From contig NZ_NOXU01000022.1 of assembly GCF_002251795.1 (NCBI RefSeq), positions 62,001 through 126,000 of the forward strand: a DNA stretch of 64,000 bases, given 5' to 3'. The stretch comes from Niveispirillum lacus. Lineage in GTDB: Bacteria > Pseudomonadota > Alphaproteobacteria > Azospirillales > Azospirillaceae. The position numbers and the translations under genes are program-made. The notes under the pieces were generated by a model. That model was not told the origin of the DNA. It saw only the letters and a program-made list of their open reading frames with translations, and did not search any database. Position 1 is the stretch's first letter. Each line of letters begins with the position of its first letter. Positions 16,471-26,141 of the stretch are shown in pieces.

Positions 16471-16947
16471 ATGCTTGAAAAGAGAAATCCGCCGAAGGTG
16501 GGGCTCGCCCAGGCCTATTCCCTGTCCAAGCGGGGCGAGGGTCCGAACCCGATTGACATTCATGTCGGTCAACGCCTGCGACTGCGCCGCACCCTGCTGG
16601 GCCTTAGCCAGGAAACGTTGGGTGAGGCGGTGGGGATCACCTTCCAGCAGCTGCAGAAATATGAACGTGGCGCCAACCGCATCAGCGCCAGCCGCCTGTT
16701 CAACCTGTCGCAGGTCATGGGCGTGCCGGTGACGTTCTTCTTTGACGATCTGCCGGCGCCGGAATCAACACTGGTCCCTGAAGACCAGCCCAGCGAGACA
16801 CAGGAATTTGAATCCATGGCCCGGCGCGAGACGCTGGAACTGGTGCGCGCCTATTACCGGATCCCGGAAGAATCAGTGCGCCGTCGTACGTTTGAGTTGG
16901 TGAAGACGCTGGCCGGCGATCCGGAAGACAGCACGAAGGCCGTGTGA
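16471..16947 (+). CDS. XRE-family helix-turn-helix transcriptional regulator
   Basis: 158 residues. HTH_3 domain at about 28-85: IGQRLRLRRTLLGLSQETLGEAVGITFQQLQKYERGANRISASRL. The C-terminal tail (about 110-155) is helical, with ETLELVRAYYRIPEESVRRRTFELVKTLA. ATG at 16471 is chosen because AAGGAG lies seven bases upstream; the frame continues to 16408 without such a site. It lies between two halves of the polysaccharide locus, so regulation of that locus is likely but unproved. Its last 94 bases overlap the convergent glycosyltransferase. Confidence 0.88.
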   Translation: MLEKRNPPKVGLAQAYSLSKRGEGPNPIDIHVGQRLRLRRTLLGLSQETLGEAVGITFQQLQKYERGANRISASRLFNLSQVMGVPVTFFFDDLPAPESTLVPEDQPSETQEFESMARRETLELVRAYYRIPEESVRRRTFELVKTLAGDPEDSTKAV

Positions 16948-17834
16948 TCACGGGTATCCGACAGCAAAGTGCCGGTTGTTTCGGTCTGGCTGGCCGTCAT
17001 TCTTGCGGCCAGCCAGTCGCGTTTCAGGTCGATCGACCAGTAGTAGAAGGCCCGTGACAGGGCGTGGTGCAAACCGGCCTTGCCATCCAAGAAGCCCAAA
17101 TGCCAGAGATAAGCGTGCAGGAAAGCCAGGAGTGGCCGCCCCGGCAGCCGCGCCAGCACCTGTTTTGCCACGCGGCGCAGGCCCCGTTCACCGGCCAGCA
17201 AGGCCGAAGCACCGCCATCATTGGCCAAGGCCGCTTCCCAATCCGAGTAGCGATTGTGGCGGTCAAACCAGTCAGCCAGCGGTTTGGCGTCGGCATGTAT
17301 CAGGGTAGCGGACAGACGCCCGGTCTGGCCCTCAACCATCGGCTGGTAATGCCCCTCCACCTCCCACATTCTCGACACATGCAGATCCGGGCAAATGGGA
17401 AAGCGCGACCGACGTCGGTGCAGCAGGGCGATCTTCCGGTACGGGGTGCCGTGACGCAGCAGCCGGCCAAGCCAGACCGGCCGACTATTCACCCAATAGG
17501 CATTGTGACTGGGTCCCGACCGCATCAAATCGTCAATCTCTGCAACCAGTTGGGGAGTGATACATTCGTCCGCGTCAACAAAAAGCACCCAGTCATGGCG
17601 CAGGGACGGGTGTGACAGGCACCATTGTTTCTTCTTTGGATAAGCCCCGTTCCAGTGAAAGTTCACCACCTCGGCCCCGCGTGCCGCAGCGATGGTGGCG
17701 GTTCCATCGTGGCTGTCGCTGTCGACCACCAGTACCTGCGCAAAGGCCGACAGTGGCGCCAGACAACGGGCGATGTTGGCGACTTCGTTACGGGTCATGA
17801 CAATCACACTGACCGGGATGGCGCTGCCCATCAT
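16854..17834 (-). CDS. glycosyltransferase family 2 (WaaE/KdtX-like)
   Basis: 326 residues. GT-A motifs: IPVSVIVMTRNEVANIARCL, VLVVDSDSHDGT and WVLFVDADECI (DXD-type metal site), with HLWHLGFLDGKAGLHHALSRAFYYWS near the C-terminus as in LPS-core type transferases. Its start overlaps the wzz-like stop (ATGA), so the two are co-translated. The last 31 residues are antisense to the XRE gene and have no family character; the functional protein may effectively end near residue 285. Confidence 0.85.
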   Translation of the reverse strand: MMGSAIPVSVIVMTRNEVANIARCLAPLSAFAQVLVVDSDSHDGTATIAAARGAEVVNFHWNGAYPKKKQWCLSHPSLRHDWVLFVDADECITPQLVAEIDDLMRSGPSHNAYWVNSRPVWLGRLLRHGTPYRKIALLHRRRSRFPICPDLHVSRMWEVEGHYQPMVEGQTGRLSATLIHADAKPLADWFDRHNRYSDWEAALANDGGASALLAGERGLRRVAKQVLARLPGRPLLAFLHAYLWHLGFLDGKAGLHHALSRAFYYWSIDLKRDWLAARMTASQTETTGTLLSDTRDHTAFVLSSGSPASVFTNSNVRRRTDSSGIR

Positions 17835-18766
17835 ATCCCCCGCCGATACCCATGCCGCGCCGCCAGCACGAACAGCCCCAGCCCGAATCCGGCCAGGGCA
17901 CCGGCCGGGATCAGCGGCACGGGGTTGGGCCAGTCGGCCAGCGCTGGCGCTGCCGGTGGCTCCAGCAGGTCGGCGGCGTAGGGGAGCCCGACCTCCAGCA
18001 TCATCAGTGTTTCCTCCTGTTCTGCCACCATGCCGGTCAATTGCCGCGACCGGTCCAGATTGGATATGCCGGACAGGCGGTCATTGACATGGACCATCTC
18101 CGCTTTCAGGCGGCGACCCGCCTCCGACCGCAGATGCGCCTCTGTGGCTGCATGCAGCCGGGTAAGCAGCAGCAGCGCAAAGCTCCGCTTCTCATGCCGG
18201 AATACCAGGCGGCGCAGCGGTCCTTCATTAACCGCCTCGACTGCCAGTTCCTTCTTCAGTAGCCGCGACAGATCCACCGCATCAGGCGGAGCCCAGCCGG
18301 GATATCCAGCGAGCCACCGCAGTGACCGGACCGTCCAGGACCCGATTCCTAGTGGGGGGCGCCAATCTCCAGCTTCCGGATCCCATGCATCTTCAAACAG
18401 ACCGCGCATCACCGCCGTATCAGCACTGAGCCGCTCAGCGACCGGCACAGACGTCAGCAGGGCCAGATAACGGGCAAAATCAGACACCACCTCTTCTGCT
18501 GATCCCTGTTCCGCAATGCCGCGACCAGCGGCCGGCGACAGTGCCGGTGCACGCGGACCCATGGCCGCCGGGCCGCTTCGCCCTGGTGGTCCCACAACCA
18601 TGCTGACCGTGTATCGGGGCGTCACCAGATGCAGCGACAGGACGGTCATCGTCAGTCCCGCCAGGGTACAAAGCAGCAATCGTTGCCATTGAGCGGCCAA
18701 GGCGCGCAGCAGTTCACCCATTTCGGGTCTCTGCCTATCCAGCCTGGGGGCGAAGCTGTCGGGCAT
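17831..18766 (-). CDS. Wzz-like chain-length determinant/polysaccharide co-polymerase
   Basis: 311 residues. One membrane segment near residues 28-50 (LLLCTLAGLTMTVLSLHLV) and one near the C-terminus (about 283-303, VPLIPAGALAGFGLGLFVLAA) enclose a periplasmic helical domain, the topology of Wzz-type co-polymerases that set polymer length. The pre-TM2 region (ALADWPNPVPLIPAG) carries the proline-rich motif of that family. No kinase domain. It lies between the polymerase-like gene upstream (52 bp) and a glycosyltransferase (4-bp overlap). Confidence 0.8.
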   Translation of the reverse strand: MPDSFAPRLDRQRPEMGELLRALAAQWQRLLLCTLAGLTMTVLSLHLVTPRYTVSMVVGPPGRSGPAAMGPRAPALSPAAGRGIAEQGSAEEVVSDFARYLALLTSVPVAERLSADTAVMRGLFEDAWDPEAGDWRPPLGIGSWTVRSLRWLAGYPGWAPPDAVDLSRLLKKELAVEAVNEGPLRRLVFRHEKRSFALLLLTRLHAATEAHLRSEAGRRLKAEMVHVNDRLSGISNLDRSRQLTGMVAEQEETLMMLEVGLPYAADLLEPPAAPALADWPNPVPLIPAGALAGFGLGLFVLAARHGYRRGI

Positions 18767-18818
18767 CGGCCAGGCCTGCCTGCACTTGTGTTCTCCGAAA
18801 AGGAGAATGACTCAGTTG

Positions 18819-20030
18819 TTATCGCCGGTAAAGACTCATATAGGCCCGCCCTGTCACTAAAGAGAGGAGAAGCGAGAAGCAGAGATACTTGAAACTTGTA
18901 TGTAGGAAGGCACCGAGCAGCAGGGAAGGGCTTGCCGCCAACAGCAGCATGGGCATGTCCCGCGCCGCCCTTGCCAGCACTCCCGCCAGCAGTCCGGCCA
19001 AACACAAGATCAGTGCCAGACCCAGCGCTCCCAACTTCAGCAAGAAGTAGCTGGCCGCACTGTGAGTGTAGGAAACGCGCCACCAGCCGACGGCAGGATT
19101 GGGCACCAGGGCGCCCCAGCCATCGCCGATCAGGAAAGATACCGGGTGGCGACCCACCTGCTCCAGCACGGCCAGTAACTCATCAACGCGGTTGTTCAGG
19201 CCTACACTTTCTGTCTTGTCTGCCAGCAGCGCAGCCACCCCGGCCACCCGCGCGCCCACCCCGATCAGAGAAGCCGAAGCCAGCAGGAACAGGGTAAGAA
19301 ACAGGGCCGGCCGTCGCCAAAGCCAACGCCCCATGCCCAGCCCCAAGGCCAATAGCGACAATAGCAGTCCCGCCCGGTGCAGGGTCGCCGCCTGGGCCAG
19401 CAGGCAACAGAGACATCCCGCCGCCGCCAGCAGTGCCTGAACCCGTTCGGCAGCGGTCGGTTGCGATGCCAGAAGCCAACGCATCGACCGCAACCCCAAC
19501 CAGACCGATGCAAATGGGACCAGCGCGCTGTTCAGCAGATAGTAGCGTCCTTCGCCCAGGGCGGATGTGCCAACCGCCGACAGCGCCATGCCGGTGTCAT
19601 ACCACCAACGCACGGTAAACAGGACACCGGCTGCTGCCGCTGCGTCGGCCAACCGGTCGGCCTGATCAGTCGTCAGCCGGCCCAGGATCGGCGCCAGCAG
19701 CAGGGGCAGGGCCAGGAACAGCATGGGTACGATGTCGCGCATCATGTCAGTCAGCCCCCAGCCATTCCACAGGCCGCGGACAAAACCCTGCCACAGCAGC
19801 CAGACCAGGATGGCTGATCCCGCGGCCAGGGGAGCCGGTGCGCGTGCGACTTCCAGCCCAGCAAAGAAACGCCAGGGGCCGGTGATCCCCACGAACACAG
19901 CAATTCCGGCGAAGACCAGCAATTCCTGCGGCCGGATGCCCGGCGGCGCGGGCGCAGAGGCCGCGCCATAGGCCAGCACGGACAGGGCCAAGGCCCAAAG
20001 CCGCCCCTCCGTGAGCCGATCCACCCGCAT
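18819..20030 (-). CDS. O-antigen polymerase/ligase-like membrane protein (Wzy/WaaL type)
   Basis: 403 residues with ten or more hydrophobic segments and a larger periplasmic loop at about 260-320 (NNRVDELLAVLEQVGRHPVSFLIGDGWG, then THSAASYFLLKLGALG), as in Wzy and WaaL proteins, which polymerise or transfer lipid-linked glycans. The GDGWG and HSxxxYxLLKLG motifs fit. First gene of the minus-strand polysaccharide operon; GAGGT lies seven bases before the ATG. Polymerase and ligase cannot be told apart here. Confidence 0.82.
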   Translation of the reverse strand: MRVDRLTEGRLWALALSVLAYGAASAPAPPGIRPQELLVFAGIAVFVGITGPWRFFAGLEVARAPAPLAAGSAILVWLLWQGFVRGLWNGWGLTDMMRDIVPMLFLALPLLLAPILGRLTTDQADRLADAAAAAGVLFTVRWWYDTGMALSAVGTSALGEGRYYLLNSALVPFASVWLGLRSMRWLLASQPTAAERVQALLAAAGCLCCLLAQAATLHRAGLLLSLLALGLGMGRWLWRRPALFLTLFLLASASLIGVGARVAGVAALLADKTESVGLNNRVDELLAVLEQVGRHPVSFLIGDGWGALVPNPAVGWWRVSYTHSAASYFLLKLGALGLALILCLAGLLAGVLARAARDMPMLLLAASPSLLLGAFLHTSFKYLCFSLLLSLVTGRAYMSLYRR

Positions 20031-20114
20031 GGCGCGACCTCTGTATCAATTATGCAATTTTGCTATTGTGCCATCGTGAAGGCGCTGGACAAGGGGGTAG
20101 AGGCGGCGTCAAAC

Positions 20115-21257
20115 ATGCCCATCATGACGCACCAGACCGACATTATCACCCTGCCCCACGGCCGCCCTGGTACCGCACGGCGCCTGGCCATCCACCATTT
20201 TGGCACAGGTCAGGGCCCCAAGGCCTATATCCAGGCCGGACTGCATGCCGGCGAATTACCAGGCATGGTGGTAGCCTGGCATCTGCTTGACCATCTCATC
20301 CGTCTGGACGGCGAGGGACGGATCAAGGGGCAGGTGGTTCTGGTGCCCATGGCCAATCCCATCGGGCTGGATCAGGTGTTGCTGGGCGGGCATGTCGGTC
20401 GCTTTGATCTGGCCAGCGGGGTGAATTTCAACCGGGCCTTCGCCGATCTGGGGGACAGGGTCGCGGATTGTTTGCATCCCGGTGATCTGGGGTGCGATGC
20501 CGATACCAATCGTCGGGTGATCCAGCGGGCTTTGGCCAGTGCCGCCGCCTCCCTGCAGCCCAGGACGGAGGTGGACGCACTGCGAAAGCTGCTGCTGACC
20601 CATGCCATCGATGCTGATCATGTGCTGGATCTGCATTGCGACAGCGAGGCAGTCATGCACCTGTATACAACGCCGGCCTGTTGGCCCTTGGGTGTTGCCG
20701 ACTTGGCCGCCCGACTGGATGCGAAGGCTGTCTTCCTGGCCGACCAATCCGGTGGTGAGCCGTTTGACGAGGTTTGTTCAACGCCCTGGGACCGCCTGCG
20801 CGCGCGCCATGGCGGGCCAGACATGCCCATCCCCGTCGGCTGTTCTGCCGTGACCGTGGAATTGCGAGGTGAGGCGGATGTGGCGGATGGGCTGGCCGCT
20901 GCTGATGCTGCTGCCCTGGTCGATCATCTCTGCTGGCGTGGCATCATCGACGCCCCGGTCCCCGTCATGCCCGACCGGGCAGATCTGGCCACGCCGTTGG
21001 CTGGGGTGGACCGTGTCCGCGCGCCGGTGGGTGGTGTCGCGCTTTACCATGTCGACCTTGGCACCCGTGTGCGGGCCGGCGACCATGTCGCCACCATCCT
21101 GGACCCCGCCAGCGGAGACCGCCATGCCTGCCACGCCACCGCCGATGGTCTGGTCTGGTCACGGACCCAGTCACGTTATGCCGGGCCGAACGATATTCTG
21201 CTCTGCATTGCGGGGCGGGAGGTGCTGGTGACCTCCGGTCCATTGCTGACGGCGTAA
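20115..21257 (+). CDS. succinylglutamate desuccinylase/aspartoacylase family zinc hydrolase
   Basis: 380 residues of the M14-like AstE/ASPA family, which cleave N-acyl amino acids. Zinc-site pattern: Q-A-G-L-H-A-G-E-L-P-G (His and Glu, near residues 47-57) and a later DADHVLDLHCDSEAVMHLY (His). A C-terminal biotinyl-like beta domain (about 300-370, ARVRAPVGGVALYHVDLGTRVRAGD) is common in the family. ATG at 20115 is chosen because GAGGCGG precedes it; the open frame extends to 20052. Divergent from the polysaccharide operon with an 84-bp shared promoter region. The substrate is unknown. Confidence 0.85.
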   Translation: MPIMTHQTDIITLPHGRPGTARRLAIHHFGTGQGPKAYIQAGLHAGELPGMVVAWHLLDHLIRLDGEGRIKGQVVLVPMANPIGLDQVLLGGHVGRFDLASGVNFNRAFADLGDRVADCLHPGDLGCDADTNRRVIQRALASAAASLQPRTEVDALRKLLLTHAIDADHVLDLHCDSEAVMHLYTTPACWPLGVADLAARLDAKAVFLADQSGGEPFDEVCSTPWDRLRARHGGPDMPIPVGCSAVTVELRGEADVADGLAAADAAALVDHLCWRGIIDAPVPVMPDRADLATPLAGVDRVRAPVGGVALYHVDLGTRVRAGDHVATILDPASGDRHACHATADGLVWSRTQSRYAGPNDILLCIAGREVLVTSGPLLTA

Positions 21258-21374
21258 CTTTGTTGCCAGCGAAATCGCGGTTGCGCCATGACGTGGCGTG
21301 CCGCGTCGCGGGCTTGGAAAAGCCGGCCGGGCGGTCTAGTTTCCCCCGACATCTTTCGTCATCCAGGCAGCGTC

Positions 21375-22592
21375 ATGAACAAGCCCCTGAACAGCTATCG
21401 TAACGGTCCCGACGAACATGGCCATTTTGGCATTTTCGGGGGACGTTTCGTCGCCGAAACGCTGATGCCGCTGATCCTGGAAGTGGAAAGGGCGTATGAG
21501 GAGGCCAAGGCCGATCCGGAATTCCACGCCGAACTGGCCCATCAGCTCAAGCATTATGTGGGCCGGCCCAGCCCGCTTTATTTCGCCAAGCGCCTGACGG
21601 AGGAGCTGGGCGGGGCCAAGATTTACTTTAAGCGCGACGAGTTGAACCATACTGGCGCGCACAAGATCAATAATTGCATGGGCCAGATCCTGCTGGCCAA
21701 GCGCATGGGCAAGAAGCGCATCATCGCCGAGACGGGCGCTGGTCAGCATGGTGTGGCCACGGCCACCGTCTGTGCCCTGATGGGCCTGCCCTGCGTTGTC
21801 TATATGGGGGCGACCGACATTGCGCGCCAGGCGCCTAACGTGTTCCGCATGAAGCTGCTGGGCGCCGAGGTGCGTGCCGTGACCAGCGGGGCCGGCACCT
21901 TGAAGGACGCGATGAATGACGCGCTGCGCGACTGGGTGACGAATGTGGAAGATACCTTCTACATCATCGGTACTGCTGCCGGCCCGCACCCCTATCCGGC
22001 CATGGTCCGTGATTTCCAGTCCATTATCGGGCGTGAAACCCGTGAACAGATGATGGAGGCCGAAGGCCGCCTGCCCGACATGCTGGTTGCCTGTATCGGT
22101 GGCGGGTCCAACGCCATCGGCCTTTTCCACGATTTCCTGGACGAGCCGACGGTCCGCATGGTGGCCGTGGAAGCCGGTGGCCATGGTTTGGACGTGCCCA
22201 ATGGCCACGCAGCCAGCCTGAAGGGCGGACGCCCCGGCGTGCTGCATGGCAACCGCACCTATCTGCTTCAAGATGATGATGGCCAGATCCTGGAAGGCCA
22301 TTCCATCTCCGCCGGTCTGGATTATCCCGGCATCGGCCCGGAACATTCCTGGCTGCATGAGGTGGGGCGCGTGGATTATGTCAGCGCCACCGACAAGGAG
22401 GCGCTGGATGCGTTCCAGTTGCTGGCCCGGACGGAGGGCATCCTGCCCGCCCTGGAACCCAGCCACGCCCTGGCCGCCGTACAACGTATTGCCCCGACGC
22501 TGTCCAAGGATACGCTGCTGGTGATGAATCTGTGCGGACGCGGGGACAAAGACATTTTCACCGTGGGCAAAGAACTGGGCGTGGCTCTGTAA
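21375..22592 (+). CDS. trpB: tryptophan synthase beta chain
   Basis: Condenses indole with L-serine to tryptophan using PLP, in an alpha2-beta2 complex with TrpA. 405 residues, normal length. PLP lysine Lys97 in [14 protein letters not shown], phosphate-binding GGGSNAIG near residue 240, and the family ends [15 protein letters not shown] and [17 protein letters not shown] at 21375 fits the family N-terminus ([14 protein letters not shown]); the frame opens earlier, at 21288. trpF and trpA, its usual alphaproteobacterial partners, are not adjacent. Confidence 0.98.
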   Translation: MNKPLNSYRNGPDEHGHFGIFGGRFVAETLMPLILEVERAYEEAKADPEFHAELAHQLKHYVGRPSPLYFAKRLTEELGGAKIYFKRDELNHTGAHKINNCMGQILLAKRMGKKRIIAETGAGQHGVATATVCALMGLPCVVYMGATDIARQAPNVFRMKLLGAEVRAVTSGAGTLKDAMNDALRDWVTNVEDTFYIIGTAAGPHPYPAMVRDFQSIIGRETREQMMEAEGRLPDMLVACIGGGSNAIGLFHDFLDEPTVRMVAVEAGGHGLDVPNGHAASLKGGRPGVLHGNRTYLLQDDDGQILEGHSISAGLDYPGIGPEHSWLHEVGRVDYVSATDKEALDAFQLLARTEGILPALEPSHALAAVQRIAPTLSKDTLLVMNLCGRGDKDIFTVGKELGVAL

Positions 22593-22671
22593 GGGCGATT
22601 GTTCCTGACTTGTTCTCATTTTGCGGGTAGGCTATCTTCCGTCATGGACCCTTTGACGGAGGCTGCTGCCC

Positions 22672-24153
22672 GTGCCGCTCGACCTGATTTCGTTGCTGGC
22701 CGGCGCCCTGGCGGGTGCCTTGATCGCGTTTCTCTGGCAGCGCCAGGGGACGGCGACCCTACGCGCCGAGCGCACGGCCCTGCTAGCCGACCGGGAGCGA
22801 GACCGTCTTCATATCGGGGAGTTACGCGGCGAACTGGCGCAGCGCGACGCGTTACTGGCGGACCTGCGCCGGCAATTGACGGCCGAATCGGCGTGGCGGG
22901 CGGCCGCAGTGGCGGAGGCGGCGCGCCTGCCGCGATTGGAGGAGGCGCTGGCGGTCGCCCGGGATGAACAGGCGGAATTGCAGACCGCATTGGCGGAAGC
23001 GCGCACGGCCCTGGACCATGAACGCCGGACCCATGCGGACAAGCTGGCCCTGCTGGATCAGGCACAGGTGCGGCTGGCCGATGCGTTTAAGGCTCTGTCG
23101 GCGGATGCGTTGTCGGCCAATAACCGTGAATTTCTGACCCTGGCGCAGGCGCAGTTTGAGAAGTTCGGGGAGGTTGCGAAGGGCGACTTGGAAAAACGTG
23201 GGGCCGCCATCGACGCCTTGGTTACCCCCATCCGCGACCATCTGGCCAAGTTCGGGGAGGCGGTTGCCGGCATCGAACAGGCGCGCATCGGCGCCTATAC
23301 AGAACTGAAAACCCAGGTGGCACATCTGATGGAAAGCCAAGGGCAGTTGCGCGCCGAAACCGGCAATCTGGTCAAAGCACTGCGGAGTCCGGCCACGCGC
23401 GGCCGGTGGGGCGAGATCCAGTTGAAGCGGGTGGTGGAAATGGCCGGCATGCTGGACCATTGCGATTTCCATGAACAGGCCAGCGTCAACAGTACCGACG
23501 GCAACCGCCTGCGCCCTGACCTGATTGTCCGACTGCCGGGGGGTAAAAGCATTGTGGTCGATGCCAAAGCGCCGCTGGAGGCATTCCTGGACGCCACCCA
23601 TGCGGCAGATGACGAGGCGCGGTTGGCGCATCTGACCCGCCATGCGCGGCATATCCGAGACCATATGAAGGCGCTGGGCGAAAAACGGTACTGGGCGCAG
23701 TTCGATCCAGCCCCTGAATTCGTCGTCCTGTTCCTGCCGGGGGAGAATTTTTTCTCCGCCGCCCTGGAGCAGGACCCCGGCCTGATCGAAGCGGGGATCG
23801 ACCAGTCGGTGATCCCGGCCACGCCTACCACCCTGATCGCCCTGTTGCGCGCGGTGTCTTATGGCTGGCGGCAGGAATCCCTTGCCCGTAATGCCCAGGC
23901 CATCAGTCAGTTGGGTCGCGAACTGCACGAACGGCTGTCGAGTATGGCCGACCATATGATCAAGGTGGGCAAGGGGCTGGGCGGGGCTGTCAACAGCTAC
24001 AATGCCGCCGTCGCCTCGCTGGAGACGCGTGTCATGGTCACAGCCCGGCGGTTCAAGGAACTGAAGGCAACGTCGGGCGGCGAACTTCCTGAACTGCCCC
24101 CGTTGGAACAGGTGCCCCGTCTGCCGCTGCCGATGGTTGAGGGTGAGCGGTGA
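22672..24153 (+). CDS. rmuC: DNA recombination protein RmuC
   Basis: 493 residues. Limits inversions at short inverted repeats; the family carries a nuclease-like fold. An N-terminal membrane anchor (about 5-20, ISLLAGALAGALIAFLW) is followed by a coiled coil to about residue 140. The RmuC core from about 195 has LRSPATRGRWGEIQLKRVVEMAGM, GKSIVVDAKAPLEAFLDA and FLPGENFFSAALEQDP. GTG start with GGAGG nine bases upstream. Separated from trpB by 79 bp. Confidence 0.95.
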   Translation: MPLDLISLLAGALAGALIAFLWQRQGTATLRAERTALLADRERDRLHIGELRGELAQRDALLADLRRQLTAESAWRAAAVAEAARLPRLEEALAVARDEQAELQTALAEARTALDHERRTHADKLALLDQAQVRLADAFKALSADALSANNREFLTLAQAQFEKFGEVAKGDLEKRGAAIDALVTPIRDHLAKFGEAVAGIEQARIGAYTELKTQVAHLMESQGQLRAETGNLVKALRSPATRGRWGEIQLKRVVEMAGMLDHCDFHEQASVNSTDGNRLRPDLIVRLPGGKSIVVDAKAPLEAFLDATHAADDEARLAHLTRHARHIRDHMKALGEKRYWAQFDPAPEFVVLFLPGENFFSAALEQDPGLIEAGIDQSVIPATPTTLIALLRAVSYGWRQESLARNAQAISQLGRELHERLSSMADHMIKVGKGLGGAVNSYNAAVASLETRVMVTARRFKELKATSGGELPELPPLEQVPRLPLPMVEGER

Positions 24154-24399
24154 AGGAAGCGATCACACTTTAGCCGGTCTGGTTCTTACCAGGTGCATGG
24201 GATCTTGACCGATGATCCATCATTGCCTGTGCCCCGATTTCCCTGGCGCTCATCCGTTGAGGGAAACATCGTGGCCATCCCCTGTCGCGGATCGCGATCG
24301 GATGGCGCGGTTGACCTGCGGAGAAACGCCCCGTGCTTGACGCCAGCGCAGGCTTACACCCTACTGGCATCACCAGTGGATTTCCAACGGGAGAACAGG
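24154..24399. other. intergenic region before the TerB-like gene
   Basis: 246 bp with no convincing gene. The reading frame of the next gene is open through most of it but lacks a start with a ribosome site until 24400. A complementary pair CTGGCATCACCAG near 24363-24376 could form a small hairpin just before that gene. Confidence 0.4.
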
Positions 24400-24804
24400 A
24401 TGATCGACCATCACCGCGCCTTGATCTATGCCATGGTGCTGACCTCGGCATCGGATGGCAACATGACCGACGCGGAACTGCATGCGATGGGGGAGAATAT
24501 CCGGTTTCTGCCGGTCTTCGCCGATTTCGACACCCAGAAGCTGGCCCAGGTGGCGCAGGAATGCACCGAGCTGCTGGGCGACCCCGACGGTCTTGATGCC
24601 GCCATCGAGATGATCAAGCGGTCTTTGCCCAAGTCGCTGCGCGAAACCGCTTACATCCTGGCCTGTGAAGTGGTCGCCGCCGACCGGACGGCAACGCAGG
24701 AGGAATTGCGCCTGCTGGAGATGCTGCGCCATGGGCTGGAGGTGGACCGACTGACCGCTGCGGCCCTGGAGCGCGGGGCTCGCGCTCGTTACACGGTTGC
24801 CTGA
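24400..24804 (+). CDS. TerB-like (tellurite resistance) domain protein
   Basis: 134 residues, all helical, with the TerB/DjlA-type pattern: ALIYAMVLTSASDGNMTDAEL (Asp/Glu-rich metal-binding turn) near residue 10, and a second acidic turn AADRTATQEELRLLEMLR near 100. Function in this stand-alone form is unknown. ATG at 24400 has GGGAG six bases upstream, while the longer frame from 24193 has no family match before MIDHHRA. The next gene starts five bases after the stop. Confidence 0.8.
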   Translation: MIDHHRALIYAMVLTSASDGNMTDAELHAMGENIRFLPVFADFDTQKLAQVAQECTELLGDPDGLDAAIEMIKRSLPKSLRETAYILACEVVAADRTATQEELRLLEMLRHGLEVDRLTAAALERGARARYTVA

Positions 24805-24808
24805 GATC

Positions 24809-26131
24809 ATGACGGCCCCCGGCCTGAAGCCCCCGGCCATCGCCGGCTGGTGCCTGTATGACTGGGCCATGTCGGCCTTCAACACGATCATCCTGACCTT
24901 TGTCTTCTCGGTCTATTTCACCAAGGGCGTGTCGGCCGACGCTGACCAGGGATCGGCGGACTGGGCCTTCATGCTGGGCCTGTCGGGACTGGTGATTGCC
25001 CTGCTGTCGCCGGTGCTGGGTGCCATTGCCGACCGGGGCGGGCGAATCAAGCCTTGGCTGGCCAGTTGCACCTTCATCGCCGTGGCGGGATCGGCCCTGC
25101 TCTGGCTGATCAAGCCCGACCCGGCCTTTGCCCTGCCCGCCCTGATCCTGGTGGGTGTGGCGGCGGCAGCGTTCGAGCTTTCGAATGTATTCTATAATGC
25201 GCTGCTGCCGATCACGACGCCGCGCAGCCATCTGGGCCGTGTCTCTGGCTGGGGCTGGGGCCTTGGCTATCTGGGCGGGCTGGTCAGCCTGATCTTGTGT
25301 CTGGTCGTGCTTCTGCAGGCCGATGCCCCGCTTTTCGGCTTGTTGAGCAAGGAAGAATCGGAACCGGTTCGGGCCACGGCATTGCTTGTGGCCTTATGGT
25401 ATGGGCTGTTTGCCGTCCCGCTGTTCCTGCTGACACCCGACCGGGTGGCGGAGGCGGGCGTGACGGTGTCAGGCGCCGTGCGCGACGGCTGGGCCAGTCT
25501 GATCACCACTCTGCGCGCTATGCCCCGTCATGCCAACACGCTGCGCTTTCTGATTGCCAGCGCGCTCTGGCGCGACGGGATCAACACCATTACGGCCTTT
25601 GGCGGCATTTATGCCGGCATCGTCTTCGGCATGGTGGAGGAGCAGTTGATCATCTTTGCCATCGTGTTGAATGTGGCCGCCGGCCTGGGAGCCATCGGCT
25701 TTGCCTGGGCTGATGACCGGATCGGAGCTAAGCCGACCCTGATCGTCAGCCTGATCGGCCTGATCATCACCGGCACCTCGATGGTCTTGGTGGGGACACC
25801 AGCCTGGGCCTGGGCGCCGACCCTGTCGCTGCCATTGGATTTCACACCCGATCAGCAATGGCTTCTGCTGCTGGGCATGGGGCTGGGTATTTTCTATGGC
25901 CCAGCCCAGGCGGCGGCCCGATCGATGATGGCTCGGCTATCCCCACCGGGGCTGGAGACCGAATTCTTTGGCATCTATGCCCTGGCCGGGCGGGCCGTCG
26001 GTGTGCTGGGTCCGTTGGCCTATGGGCTTGCGGTCACGGCCCTTGGCACGCAGCGTGCGGGCATGGCCACCGTGATTGTCCTGTTCCTGCTGGGGACCGC
26101 TTTGTTGCTCACCGTGAAGGAGCGGCGGTAA
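24809..26131 (+). CDS. MFS transporter, UMF1 family
   Basis: 440 residues with about 11-12 membrane segments; inner membrane. The N-terminus GWCLYDWAMSAFNTIILTFVFSVYF and the NVFYNALLPITTPRSHLGRVSGWGWGLGYLGG loop are typical of the UMF1/Atg22-like branch of the major facilitator superfamily. The substrate is unknown. ATG at 24809 is preferred; an in-frame TTG at 24797 would overlap the terB-like gene. Confidence 0.9.
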   Translation: MTAPGLKPPAIAGWCLYDWAMSAFNTIILTFVFSVYFTKGVSADADQGSADWAFMLGLSGLVIALLSPVLGAIADRGGRIKPWLASCTFIAVAGSALLWLIKPDPAFALPALILVGVAAAAFELSNVFYNALLPITTPRSHLGRVSGWGWGLGYLGGLVSLILCLVVLLQADAPLFGLLSKEESEPVRATALLVALWYGLFAVPLFLLTPDRVAEAGVTVSGAVRDGWASLITTLRAMPRHANTLRFLIASALWRDGINTITAFGGIYAGIVFGMVEEQLIIFAIVLNVAAGLGAIGFAWADDRIGAKPTLIVSLIGLIITGTSMVLVGTPAWAWAPTLSLPLDFTPDQQWLLLLGMGLGIFYGPAQAAARSMMARLSPPGLETEFFGIYALAGRAVGVLGPLAYGLAVTALGTQRAGMATVIVLFLLGTALLLTVKERR

Positions 26132-26141
26132 GAGAAGAGGA

